NCBI GenBank assembly: GCA_027574665.1
Contig: CM050650.1
Location: forward strand, 55,535,304 to 55,599,303
Direction of reading: 5' to 3'
Source of the DNA: Rhynochetos jubatus
Lineage: Eukaryota > Chordata > Aves > Eurypygiformes > Rhynochetidae
DNA: 64,000 nucleotides
Shown here one piece after another: positions 12,101 to 25,300 of this stretch. Made by a program: the position numbers and the translations under genes. Within the stretch, counting starts at the first letter, position 1, and every line of letters begins with the position of its first letter. Below the pieces are notes generated by a model. The model was given only the letters and a program-made list of their open reading frames with translations, made no database searches and was not told the DNA's origin.

Positions 12101-15100
12101 TGAAGAGCGCGATGTTGGAGAGAAAGAACGAAGCATGTGGATGATTCCAGGCAGCAGGCAATTTTACCACTGCTGATCCATTGGACAAATACCTGTGCTA
12201 AACAGAAATAAATTAGGGGCTATTTCTTCTTGTTAGATATCTTGAAATGCTATGGCAGAAGGACCAGTTGTATCATTCCATCAACTTCAAGTAGACTGCA
12301 TGGGTAGCCTATTTTGCCAAGCTGAGAATGGAGACATTGGCCTTATAGGGTCTGGAACAAATCCATGTTTTTACAATGCAAGGCCTCTTTTGTACAGATG
12401 ATGCTTAAAATTAGTCAGGTGAATAGCTCTATCAGGTGAATATAGATTTCTATACTGTAGACAGAGAATATTAGAACTGAAAGCTAACATTAGAAGAAAT
12501 GAATGCTGACTTAGTGTTTTGTAGAGTAATAAAAGCAACCTTTTTTTGAAAATATTCAACAAAAATGCACTGCATCCACAGTGACTTTCTGAAAGGATTA
12601 GGGTTATGTCTCATGATATGAAGGAGTTCTTAAAATGTATTTGTATGCCTAATCTCTTTATAGGGCATATACAAAGAACACTTACTATTCCTCACCATTC
12701 CTTTTAAGAGATGTTAAACAGAACATAGCAACAGAGTCATGTAAATATATATGTCAGTAAATAATACCAATTGTTTATCAGAAAAACTGTGTGTATTTGC
12801 TACTTTTAAAAATTGTTTTCTATCAGAGAAGTGAATGTTACTTACCAGCTGTTTGTGTTTCAGTACTGTTCAGGTTAATAAGTCCAGATAATTTTTCTTC
12901 TTCCTCCTTCAGTTTATACCCAAGTCTTTTGACTGAGTCTATGCTTCCAGTGCACTCCCCTAGTAGCTTCATCTATGTTAACGAACAAAAAAATCCCATT
13001 TCTATATGTACTGTACAGGACTAATTGTATTGAAAACGAAAATTCCAATGCAACTTTCAAAACTTTCTAAAAGGAGGTTTAAGTGTGAAGATAAAAATCT
13101 ATTACTTCAACAACCTTTCCTGATAATATCAAAGAAATGTGTATGGAGACAGTAAAGGCTTAAAGCATAAGTTCAGTCTGAACAGAAAGCACAGTATTAC
13201 AGTGCCAAATCGTTCTGGATGACTTCAGGCGTCATTTGTTCTTCCTGTTGAGATGTTATGGCAAAGATACTAGAAGATGTGACAGAGAAACTTAAGTGTG
13301 GAAATATTACTATGCATCCAAGCAGCTAATCTTTCAATTCTGTCAGTAATAAAATTATTTGAATGATTTAGAGAGATTTTTCTTCCAGAAAAACTCTCTG
13401 AGAAAGTTTTTAATCACAGATTCCATATATGCAAACTTGCTTACATGATGCATGTTTATAATTCATAAGCAAGATGAATACTTGCATGAAGCTTGCATGC
13501 AACCTGCTTTTCCAAGCACAGGAATTTTAATCAAGGGTATCATTAATAGATGGATAAATACACATACGAGAAAGTAATTTTGGACATCTGCAAAAATGTA
13601 ATAGGAAAATAAATACCTTAGAGTCAAGTTCCTGTAATCTTATGCTATTGTAAACACACTAATAACATAAATAACAATAGCATGTGGTTAAGGGTAGCAA
13701 CCGTATGAGTGAGTAAGTCTGAAAAGCAGTACTATCTAATTGCTTTGTTGAAAGAGCTATATTTCTTTCAATAGCAAATCTAAGCTTGGAGTGCTTCTTT
13801 GACTTGTGCTCCAAAATACACGTACATATCCTTTGTAAGTGGAATCCAGCTCCGGTCCTGTAGGTGTTTTACTGCGGATGATATTTTCTGTCTGCTGTAT
13901 TTGGAAACGACTGGTGTCTAAGGCCTTGTCCAGCTGTCGGATATGTGCTTCCAGGGCACCAGGTTCTCCTGTACGAAAACCAAAAAAAGTGACTGTCACC
14001 CAAGTTTTCCCAAAGTTTTTTAAAATCTTTTGCCCAGGCAGAAAATATATCAGGAATACTATCTAGATTAGACAGTAAGGGAGAAATGTGACTGCAGCAG
14101 TATGAGTGGTACAATGTCAAAGCAAACAGGTAACTAGTTACATTAGAGTGCGCTAGCGACTTTCAGAGGACAGATGACTATACCAATGAACATGCTTGAC
14201 GTAGGCATATACTATCAAAGAGTCCACAGTTAAAAGCAGGCTTGCAAACGATTCCAAAGTGATTTTCCACCCTCAGAGAATTCCTCACCTATCTGAATGG
14301 GAAAGTTCTTGGCAAAGTGTGCCCTAACCTCACTGATTTTGAAGAATACCTTGCTCCCTATCAAATAAAACTTTGTATCTCAAATATCTGAGCCAAATAA
14401 ATTAGATTTCTCTTTGTATTATTTCTTTCCACTAAAAACCAGTGGAATTTTGATATACATGAAAAGGATCCTATCTGTATAGAATTTTGAAGATCTGAAA
14501 TATATACAAATGCTAAGTGATACTGTTATAATAATATTCTTGTAATATTCTCATAGATGACTGGACGTCTTGTAGGCCCACAGCAAGTAGTCCACGACTG
14601 ATTTAGGCAACCACACTAAGAAGCAAAATTTATAGTGTTTTTCCAATTAGGTTTTTGACAAAAATTATGCTTAACATATCTGCAAGATGGTATTATTCAT
14701 CCAAGCTCTTTGGAACTCACACCAACGTTTTTGAAGCAAGACTAACTTGTATTTTCCTTATAGAAGTCAGTTGAATTCTGTGATATAAATTAGCTATGGC
14801 CAATTCTCATTTGAAGCAGGCTGCAGCCTACAGGACCAGATGAGATCCTTCTTAGCCGTATACTATCACTGTGCCTGATTTCCATCTGTCTACAAAGACA
14901 GTTTTAATTTATTCATAAAGACACAATTAAAAACATGCATAGAGAAGGGGAGTCTTTTGCCACCTAATTACAGAAAATAGAGCCTCTTGGATGGTTAATC
15001 TTTTTTCATACAAAACACTGTCTCACCCCAAATGGACAGAACAAAGTACCCAATATTACTTTTCCCTCACTACTTTCAACATTTTCACAGGTCAGAAAAC

Positions 15101-16249
15101 TACACACATTTTTTCTATATGTACTTCTATTATTCCTACTCTTAATCAATCATAATATTATTGAACTAATTTGGGGAAGAAATAAAAATGGACAGTGAAC
15201 ATGAGGTCTGTGCACTGATGACAAAATTGTAAATGTCTGCTATTTCAAATTTGCAATGAAGGCGTTATTTAAAAGAGGAAAAACTGAAATCATGATAGAA
15301 GGTATTTGTGAGTGCGTCTAATCCCTTTGAGAGAGTAATCTAACAAATGAAACAGGAGGCTTAATCTTGTGTAAAAATGCAACGTGAAACAAAATTCATC
15401 TTCCAATATGCAAGACTAAGATAAAGACATTGGATTACAGTGCCTCAGCTTGGCATTGTCATCACGTGAAACAACAACTAACCTGAAAGTTTGTATCAAA
15501 GTAATAATCCAAGCTGTGGCTATATTAAAAAAATAAGTGCAAAACTGAACAATTAGGTTTTGCTTTGTATGTTTTCCTTCTGCCTTAATTTGTGTAGAAA
15601 CCACTCTTCTCTCAGAGATATAACTTAGTATTAAGTCCTATTGAGGGATGCCAGAGAACAAAGACCAGTCAGAGTAACCTCCTGATCAGTTCAGTCTGGT
15701 TAGCTGAGGTGGGAGGGCCAATATTTCAAACTTCCATCCATGCAGCTAACAACAGCTTTAAGCACAGTAGTAAAGCAGGATACTTCTACATTAATATGCC
15801 AGTACTGCCATGTAAGAAATATTTATCTTGCAAGTTGTGAAAAGTACAGCAGATACTAAGAGAAGAGAAAGAAGTTATGCTTGTGCACTGTGGTATTTGC
15901 ATCTGGCTATGCTCAGGCTTTTTTGGTGCCTACCAGAGGTATTTTTGAGCGCGTTTTCTGTGAGTGTTACATAGGCCTCAACAGTTTCAGGGATCTCTAC
16001 ATCTGAAAAAATAAAAGCACAGTCTGAATTGACAGCTTAGCAATGGCTGTCTCCTTGCAGCAGAAGTCCTTTTCCTGGGATGGAATATATTGGTTTGGTT
16101 CCAATAGCAAATATCCTTTCTGGAGAAGGAATAAAGCTGAAGACTGAAACACAGGGAGCCTGCTACAAAGCCCGGGAAATAATATCCAGGCAAACCTGAC
16201 TCTTTTCAGATCAGTAACCTGGAAAGCAAAAAACAGCCACAAGATCAGA

Positions 16250-16300
<51 letters not shown>

Positions 16301-19300
16301 AGCACACACACACACACATATATATATACACACACATACACACACATATATATATATAAGCACATACACACACACACACTCCCCAGTATGTCTTCTTCCA
16401 CAACTGGCTACCATTTGGGCACTTTCACTCGTTAAAATTTATTACACAAAGCACACCCACTTAGAAAGAATTTCCAGCATCACTGGAGAGAGAAAGACCC
16501 AAGATCTCACCTCAGGCTAAACACTCAGTTGCTGGAGTCTTGCCTGGGTAAGGACTAAGTTAAGATTTACTTAAGTACTTGATTTTGTCTGTGGATCTCT
16601 CCCAAAGCATTTCTTCATCAGTATGTTCTGCACTTTTTGCCATATCCAGTATAGTTTCTTCTAGTCAGGATACCTTATGACGCACTGCTGTTACAGATGA
16701 CATATCCCATCTGGCAGGCCACAAGCATACAGACACAGCCAACTCCCTGTCATATCACATATGCCTTTGCTATTTTCCAAGGCCGCCGTCAACCAGAAAT
16801 CTCCATCACCGTGTCTAAGGCCAGAAGGCCACTGGGATCACTTCGGGAAAGCTATTTAAATCTTCAGGGGCTATTTAAAATACTTTTCCGTGAGCATCTT
16901 GGCCAAGTAATCACACATGTAGTATTTGCTTCTTTCTACTAGGAGAGAACAGGACACACAATTTGTCACTATACCTGCTATACCAGCTGCTCCTCTCAGG
17001 TAGAAATCCTTCTCTTGCCCTCCATCGTCCTCCTCAGAGTGCAGTGCCCGTGAAACAGCTGTCTCAAGGTCTCTGCTAAGGTCATAGTCATGATCCCACT
17101 CCAGGGGAATGGAGTCCACGCTCGCAGGGGTATCTCGCCCTGATCGCTCGCTTCTCACCGGCTGGGAAAGAGGCAGCGAAAGGTTGGAAGAGGGGTGCGG
17201 GGAGAGAATGCTGTCCGCAGATTTGTCATGCCAGTGTATGTCAGAGAGATCTGCTGATTCATCCAAATCCACCTCTCTGTCAGAGAGGTCGTGTTCATCA
17301 TCTGTCAGCTAGAAGCATAATGCAAACAGAACTGATCAATGAAACATGCAGGGGCACTGCATGGTCAGCGTAGGTCAGTGAAATAAAGCAGCCTTAGTCA
17401 ACAGTCACACTGATGGGGTTTGTATTTTGCATTCTTTTACGCTTCCCCTTCATTATTTTAAGATGCACTAAAAAAACCAAAGCAACAAAAAAGTTCACAA
17501 TGCCAACTCATTTTAATGACTTAAGGCACCGCAAAGTCTGACATCAAGCAAATGTCTCCAGATTTTTCACTGATGCCACTGCAATACAGACATCAAGTTA
17601 AAGAAAACTCTGGAATCAAGTCATAGGAAGCCCAAGCGACCTTTATTGTGACCAGTGCTCTCAAAGATATTCTTTCCTATTTTAAAAACTCTGGATTTTG
17701 TTTCTTTCCTTCAGTAGGACTTAAGCCATCAAAAATCATTTTGTTCTCACTCGTTCAGCTGTGTGTTCAATTCTGGAGACAAATTTCTGTCTCTTCTGAT
17801 GGGGAGAATTATTTTATCACTGTTTTGCAAACAAAACAGAACTCAAAAAGCTGCCAATGAAACTGATAGAGCCGAAAGATGTTCTTATTACCAGTACCAC
17901 ACTGCTAACCCCATTAGTAAGTTTTATAAATTTCCAATTTGCCTAGATTTTCATGATGACTGACAACAATTCCAGATCTGGTTAAGTTTGCTCCCTGAAC
18001 AGGACGTAAAAAGCATATAATATAGGGAGGCAGATGTCAGGGTTGTAACAAAATTACACCAAAGAAATTTTGGAAAGTTAGGGAAGTTTCACGTTAGTTC
18101 ATTTCAAAATCTTTCTCTCTCCACTTTCTCACGCCTGTAAAATGGCATCAAACCAAACAAATATCTCTGTATACACACAGGAAGGCGGATGAGTTTCTTG
18201 TGATAGCGTTCCACACGTCCAAAGACCTCTTGACAGTAACGACGCAGCTCATCTAGCTCTTCTTCGATGACAGCTGCATCCATGGGCTCACTTTTCTCAA
18301 TGAGTTGCTCACCCTGCACAACTATCAGCTCAATTTTGTTGTTGTTCAGTGAAATTTCTTGCTGGAAAGCCTGCATAAAAGAAAAGCCCATTCTTTATCA
18401 GTGAAACCAATGTTACAGCCACCTAAGTTATTAAGAATGTGAGTCTCAGAGTTTTTCAGCAAGAATGGTGTGGGTAACAAACAGGGATCATTCCAAATAT
18501 TGTGGCATGAGCAACAATGAGCAATTAAATTTAGCACTCCACAGTCTTTCTAGCCAAAAACAGTGATACTTCATGGTTTACCATCTCATTCCTTACTTGT
18601 TGTATTTGGAAAGAAAGCTCTTCTCTAAACAAGCCATACGCATGACCAAATGTCTAGAATGAACGCAGATGCTAAAGCTAACACACTGGAATTTTGGATA
18701 ACATGACATTTGATATTTTTCTCTCCAGATAATAATTTTCCTGATGCAGAAATGATTAGCAATAGGTGTCAGCAATAATGGAGACTTGAAATAATAATTT
18801 TTATTGTCATTTCCTCTTTTGACTAGGGAATGGAGACTATTACCCTTGGTTTTAAAAAAAAAAATTCACAGTGCAAAGATCTTCCACTCTGGCAGAAAAC
18901 TCTGTATTGAAACCTCACTTAGCCCGTAACTTCCTAGTCTGAAGTCTCAGCCTGCAGGTAAGGGACTGTATCAGGCTGTGTTTTTGCATAATGTTTCTTA
19001 AATTCTTTTCCCACCATGAATGTTCTTATCCCTTCTCTCATCCTTCCTCCTATTACCATTCTTTACCTTCAGTTGCTTTATCTTTGCTTGGACATCACAC
19101 TCTGAGAAATGCTCAATGTTGGTCAGCTGCAGGTCCATCTCTGTAAGCCATACCAGGATGCTATCACGTGCTGTCTCAAACTCTTCACGCTGTCCAATAA
19201 AATGCTGGGGGTGAAAAATGGAGTGGCATGAAATGACCAAATGACCCAAAATCCCCAGCAATAGTGGTTGTACAAAGAAACGGCTTTCATGCCCTTCAAA

Positions 19301-22300
19301 CCTAACCTAAACTCAGTACACCTTCTTTCATTTTTTACATGCTTTCTAAGGTTCCCTTTTCAGTAACATCATCTACAGCTGCAATTAGCTGACCTGTGAA
19401 AGTTATCTTCTATGAAGGAGATGGTGTTTGAGATCACCAGGCATCTCCCTACAGACTTCATGCTTTGGTTACCTCAGTCAAAGTGAACAGGTAAGGTCCC
19501 TTCCTCTTCTAAAGGTAGAAATCCCCTCAAACACTGTATAAATGCATTAAACTGTAAGCTTAATAAGTGCTCATAAGTGTAGTAGTAAAACCAAAGGGCT
19601 TAAAAATGGAAAAATACTTTTAGCCTGCGCAGGATGGAGGTAACTCGCTTTTGTAAGTTGTCCCATCTCTGGTTCCCCTCATGAACCATTTGCTTGAGGC
19701 TGCAGTCAGAGTCAGTGCGGTTCTCTCGGGCCAGGCGGCGATACTGTTTATTGATTAGTTCCAGCTGAGTCAGACTTTCGTGCACTTGTCTCTGGAAGGC
19801 CTAAAGCAACATGAACAAAAGACACCATCAGTTTTTTAATTATTGAAATCAGGATACATATGTCTCTCCCTTTATTTTGACCCTACTTCTAGACTCTGAC
19901 CTATGTCAGCTGACAGATGTAGCCCTCAGGAGATGTCTGCCTCCCTAGCAATCTGATTGAGAGGCTGCCTTCTCATTAAAATGAGCACACACCCCCCCCC
20001 CCAAAAAAAGTAAAAAATCTTACAAACCTGACAGTTCACTGAATGAGAAATTGCAACATGAATACCCATTACAATGGCAAAATCAGCACACACCAAAAAA
20101 TAGACTTCCCTTTCTACTCAATCATACGCTTTTGTATTTGAGAACAGGAACACAAACAATGAATATGAAACTTTTTTTTTTTAAAATTAACAGAAATCCA
20201 AGATTCTTGTGGCTTCATTGGATTTCCTTACACATATTGAATTTGCTGAAGTGCAAACGCTGAAGAGATTTGAGCAATTGTTTATTCTGAGTTTTACCAA
20301 AACCAGTGAAAAGTGGCACTGAAGGGATCATCTCTTTATCTTCAGTATACTGGTATAAAAATAGGTCTTGTCTTAAAATCTTAAAGGAAAGAAAATTTCA
20401 CGAACATCCATACCAACTTATGCCTGGGCAAGTGTCTGCACCATGTACTTTCAGTGCTTCCTCTACTGTTACAAAACAGTCACCAAGCTGGGGAGCAGAA
20501 ACAGTAGGTGACTTAGCCCATGAGTTCCATGTTGTCACTACCAATCACAAAGCCAGTTGAAGAAAGCACCATGTAAGAAGCTGACTGAATTAATTCCTTC
20601 AAAACTAAATTAAAAAAGGATTAGTATTTTTTTAAAAAACTACTACTTTTTATGTTTCATAGAAACAGAAAAGCAATCGATCAAAAGGAAGACTTAAAAA
20701 CAGAGGCTACACTAGCCCTCTTTTGAATACAAGTAGGTTTTGGCTCCCACCGTAGTTCTACAAGCTTGTTCTCTAATATTCCTCACAATGCAAATAAACG
20801 GTCAATCTCCCCAAAACCACCCTTGCTAGGGACAGGAGAAGTGTGATACTTAATAGTTCTTACAGGGATTTTTATTAAACTGAGCTAACACACAAGATTG
20901 CTACATGAACAATATATACTCTTTATATTGTACCAGTCAAACTTAAAAATGTAATAAGCACATTTCTGTCACAATACCAGAGACAAAGTAAAGAACCTGG
21001 TTTGGAAAAAAAGATCCAAGTCTGTAGAGTATTCTCAAAATAACTATTCTCTTCACTAAATAGTCATCATATTGAGTAGGGGACAAGCAACAAGGAGCAA
21101 ATGGGTTTGCAACTGGAGTGAAATATGCAGAATAACTGAATTCACTGAAAATTGCACAAGGAGGCAATTCTCGTATCAGAGGCACAAATCTGACTATATT
21201 TACTAGGATCATGAAATCTAAGTGTGCAGTTGTTGTTTCACCTGTTACCCAGCCTTGTCCAGCAAAAGAACAGCTGTGTATTTGCCTTCAATTTTTTCAG
21301 CTCGGCTACACAATAATTCATCTGTTGCGTTCCTTCCTGTAGCCTCTTTCCATTTCTCCATAAACTACCGGAGAGGAAGGAGTTTGATTTTGTACAGTGA
21401 AGTCAGTGAGAGCCACCTCTGACCTCTGTGCTAAAGAGCTAAAAGGTTCTGAACTGGCCTGCTGGGCTCTTTCCCCCCCCCTCCCTTCCATTCAAGTGCA
21501 GATATGGAGGGGACAATAAAATCAGAAGAAAATATGTGTCGTTAGAGCAGAAATCTGCTTCAGTTAGAACTGTATATGTGGCTGACTTTATACTGACTTC
21601 ACAGTGAAACTGCCGAATTCTGCTACATTTAAACACCACCACTTTTGTTGCTACCATTCCTGCTTTTTGGTTGGTGTAGAAAATAGGTGCTCAGAAAAGA
21701 AAAAAGAAAGAAAAAAAGAGAAAGGACCAAACTGCAGGAAAGCAGGCTACTGAAGAGGCTGCTAAACTGTTCTCTTTGCATCTAGTTCCTGCTGATGCTC
21801 TGTAAACAGTAAAAATTCCACAAGTCTGGAGGAGAGGGAAGGTCACCATAAAGGCTGAGGTTCAACGAAACATACTTTGGGCACAGTCAGATCAGCTGTA
21901 AAAATCCAAGACAGCCAAGATATTTTTGGTACTGTTTGTCATATAGAGACTTGCTAAACAAGAGATTTAGAATCTTATCACTAAATAAAGGGACAATGGG
22001 AAGGAGGTCCAGGAAGCAAATGTTTTTATACTATGGCAACCTACCTCACCATAATGAAGTCTGGCAGTATTTAACAATAAATCCTGGCCAATACATTCAG
22101 AAATGTGAATGTCAACTTGAATCAGCACTTCACAGTTCATGTTTTTAAATTAATGTTAAACCAAAAAGTATTAACTATTCTTAGATGCTGATTAAAATTT
22201 GCTTCACAGCAAATACTTTACAGCATCTGTTTACAGAATTGCCTGAACACTTTGTTCTCTTTCTTCAGATTTGTTTTTCTCTCTCACCTTGTTACACTCC

Positions 22301-25300
22301 TTGCAAATATGAAACCAAGCAAAAGGTTTTCACCTGTGACTCGCCACACAACATGCGTGTGTGTACCTTACACACTGGTATACACTCTTGTAATTATGAG
22401 ACAAGGCATCATACATTGTAGTAGACACAATGGAATTACACAACAAGTTCTTAAGCATTGACTGAAGTGACAGCTTCAATTTTGAAAGTCAATTTTGAAA
22501 GTCAATTTTGAAGCATGCACTTAACTTCTAAGCCACCGGGGACACCATGTGGACATATACCAATACTTGCATGAACATGAATTTCAGGTATAAGGTTCTA
22601 AAATGGGGATATTGTACATAGTACAAAACAGGAAAAGAGTTCAGATGGCTAGTTTCAGAGAGTTACAGAAAGGAGGGATAAAAATCAAAGCAAAAGCTAA
22701 AACATGCAACACGCATTTGAAAAAGTACTTGGTGAAGAGAGTTTTGTGAATGCTCTGGAGCACTTGCTTGGTGGACATACTTAAAAAGGTTCAGAAATAA
22801 AAACAGGTAAGAAATCTAACTTCGGTGAACAAATGGCAAGTGAGAGTGGATTGACTTATTAGCATTTTCAGTGGCCACCTTCCACTGCTTTTATATCGTA
22901 GAAACCTGCCACTGAAGGCAGCTACAAATATATTAATAGTGTCTCCGCTGAGTGACTTGTGTCTGGGAAGGATGAACACCAGCTGGCTACAGTAATGTGA
23001 TCAGTAGATATTAAATTTCAACTATTATAAATCACCTCAAATTTCTTCAGTTCTTCCTTAGCAACCGTGTAAAGCACGCCGGAGGAGCTCGGGAAAGCAG
23101 CTGTCCTCTCAGAGATTTTTAGCCAGTCTTCAAATCTGGAGTAGTCATCCAAAAACTTTTGCCACAGCCGCCATGTCTCTTCAATTCTGCAATAGGTAAT
23201 GGAAAATTAGGGAATACTTGGACTGAAGGCCAGCTGACCTACAGAACTTCAGTCATCTACAACAGCAAACTAGTGCTGCACCAGAAAATAACTGGCTCTT
23301 AATCTAACTCAGACAGCTAGGCTGATAAACAGACCACAGGGAAGGCTGGCTCATTCCAGACTGAGCTAGAATAAGATGACGGCTATTTATTTTCAATGCA
23401 TCTAATTTCGAATCAGTATAAAAAGAAAGTTATAAGTATGCAATAGGAGCTCTAAAAATCTGAGCACATGCTAAGTAACTTCTGAAATACAGTCCTGGTA
23501 CCTAAGCCAGTATTTTAGAGCTTATAAATTCTACAGTACCTTCAACTGTAGAACTTTTTCTTACAGAATGCTAAAGATTTTGCAGCATATATTTTGAAGT
23601 TCTCAATCATTATTCTGCATTGCAAAGGGACACGAACATTTTTTTTGCATTCACCAACAAGCTGCAAAACACTGTATCTCAGCATACACTATAAACATAC
23701 TTTTATTAAAAAAAAAAAAAAAAAGTTATTCCAAAATTTAAAAAACCCCAACTTGACTTCAATTCAATATGTAAAAATAGTGGCTGACTCTTGATCTTGA
23801 AATCAAACTGGCTTAATACTGAGACTGTAAAATCCCAAGAACTTCAACACCACTTGGTTCAAAATAGCAAGATCTTTTTCTGGGACAGGTTGCATTAGAG
23901 CAGAACTTTGTCTGTTTCTACATTAGGAATATATCCTTCCCAAATCTTAGATATGCAGGTCTAAAAAGGACCTGATCCATGCAAAATTGATGCTTTGTTT
24001 TTATGTTGTTTAACTTGAAATTTGACGTGTGGGAAATTGCTTTTTAATATGATTAACTGCTTCTAGCACAATAAAGATCCTAAATACTGATAGCTCAGTT
24101 AACTTACTGGTACAAATCTACTAACAGCATAAGATATACATAGCAAGAAAGTAAAATAGAGTTCAATTTATCATTCCATATTAACTTTAAATAGTTCTGA
24201 ATTAATTTGCTGGACACAAAGGTATGGAGAGTCTGTATATTTTCAAGACAACGTGTCAAAGGTAGAACTTACAAGCTGTATTTACATATGTAGTCTATAC
24301 ATCAATTACCATGGAGAAGTATAAAATTACTTAAAGATAGCAATCTATAGATATGCAGCAGTCAACTTAAATGCAACAGGGCTTTTTTTGCATAAACAAA
24401 ACACATTAAGAGTATCCCGCAAAACCAAAGACCATATAAAGTTCAATTCAGCATTCTGAAAAGTCATAAACTTTACCTAGAGTTCTTGATATTACTCTGT
24501 AAACATAACAGAAATCAGATTCATAACGTAAAAAGATCTTCTTAAATACGGGAGTTCAACCAGTTAAACATGTATTATCACTGGGCAGCACAGAGTATAT
24601 TGCTTTGGCCCAATCCAGCCTACACCATTATGGCTACCAAAATCACCCATGCTGTCCTAGATGGGAATAGGAAACGATGAATCATACGGATCTCACGGGC
24701 ATATAGTGCACGGATGGTCTACACATGCGCAGTATGGGTAAGGTGCATGGGCACTATGGGCCAGAGTGACTCAGCAGAGCTAAGGTGGGCAGATGACAAA
24801 ATTCCAGATGAGTGTTCAGTCCTAAAATTCTTCCAAATAAACCAAATCAGACATAAGATAAACTGTTGAGGAACATTAGGTGCATTAAACCCCGAACACC
24901 TGGAATAATATTCCACCCACTCAGTAACTAGTTTCCCCATCCGTCTCAGTAGTTCTAGGGAAAGATCAAGTGTTATGATTCTCACTTTTCAGTCATGTTT
25001 TCTGAATCTTGTGGAGTCACTGCTATCATCTAAGCTCTCTCTAGTTCCTCTCTCATAATTTCTATGAGGGATGGGAAATTAGACATCATTCCATCAAAAG
25101 CCTTGTGAGCAAAATTTGATAACTGATAGCTATTGGCTTTTGTTCGATGTACAATCTTTTTCTGACTCCTACACCCTTCTCTTCAGTACTGCAACCTTAT
25201 AACATATATCCCATCCTGTATTTGTGCCTGTGGAAGGAAATACTAATTTGTAGGCATTTTAGACTTACTTAAGTCGCCTTTCCATTGACATTGCACAAAT

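Larger units (their letters stand above)
6132..12845 (-). other. Introns between x33 and x27
   Basis: Introns here are 0.3 to 1.8 kb (6132-7937, 8031-9009, 9223-9601, 9731-10068, 10270-11730, 11943-12845). They are AT-rich with several poly-A runs (about 6236-6247, 6823-6838, 9263-9275). The A13GGGGTGGGGGGG tract at 9263-9288 becomes a long pyrimidine tract on the transcript. I see no repeat family or other gene. Confidence 0.6.
13969..16974 (-). other. Introns flanking DV23
   Basis: The 13969-15933 intron is AT-rich and has one UGCAUG element on the transcript strand (15739-15744). The 16003-16974 intron carries the compound TA/CA microsatellite at 16251-16379. Nothing else is recognised. 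Confidence 0.6.
19801..25268 (-). other. Introns x21-x22 and x20-x21
   Basis: The introns 19801-23035 and 23187-25268 contain a C12 run at about 19991, a CCCCCCCCC tract near 21472, a 13-bp tandem repeat at 22476-22513 and a poly-A run at 23706-23724. The rest is unrecognised AT-rich sequence. Confidence 0.55.

Noticed and set aside
12970-12972. Internal Met at the start of x27 as an alternative translation start
   Set aside because: The exon is preceded by a normal acceptor and the Met is a conserved internal residue (KGY-MKLLG).
16211-16435. Tyr/Ile- and Thr/His-rich open frames on both strands
   Set aside because: They are translations of the TA/CA microsatellite.
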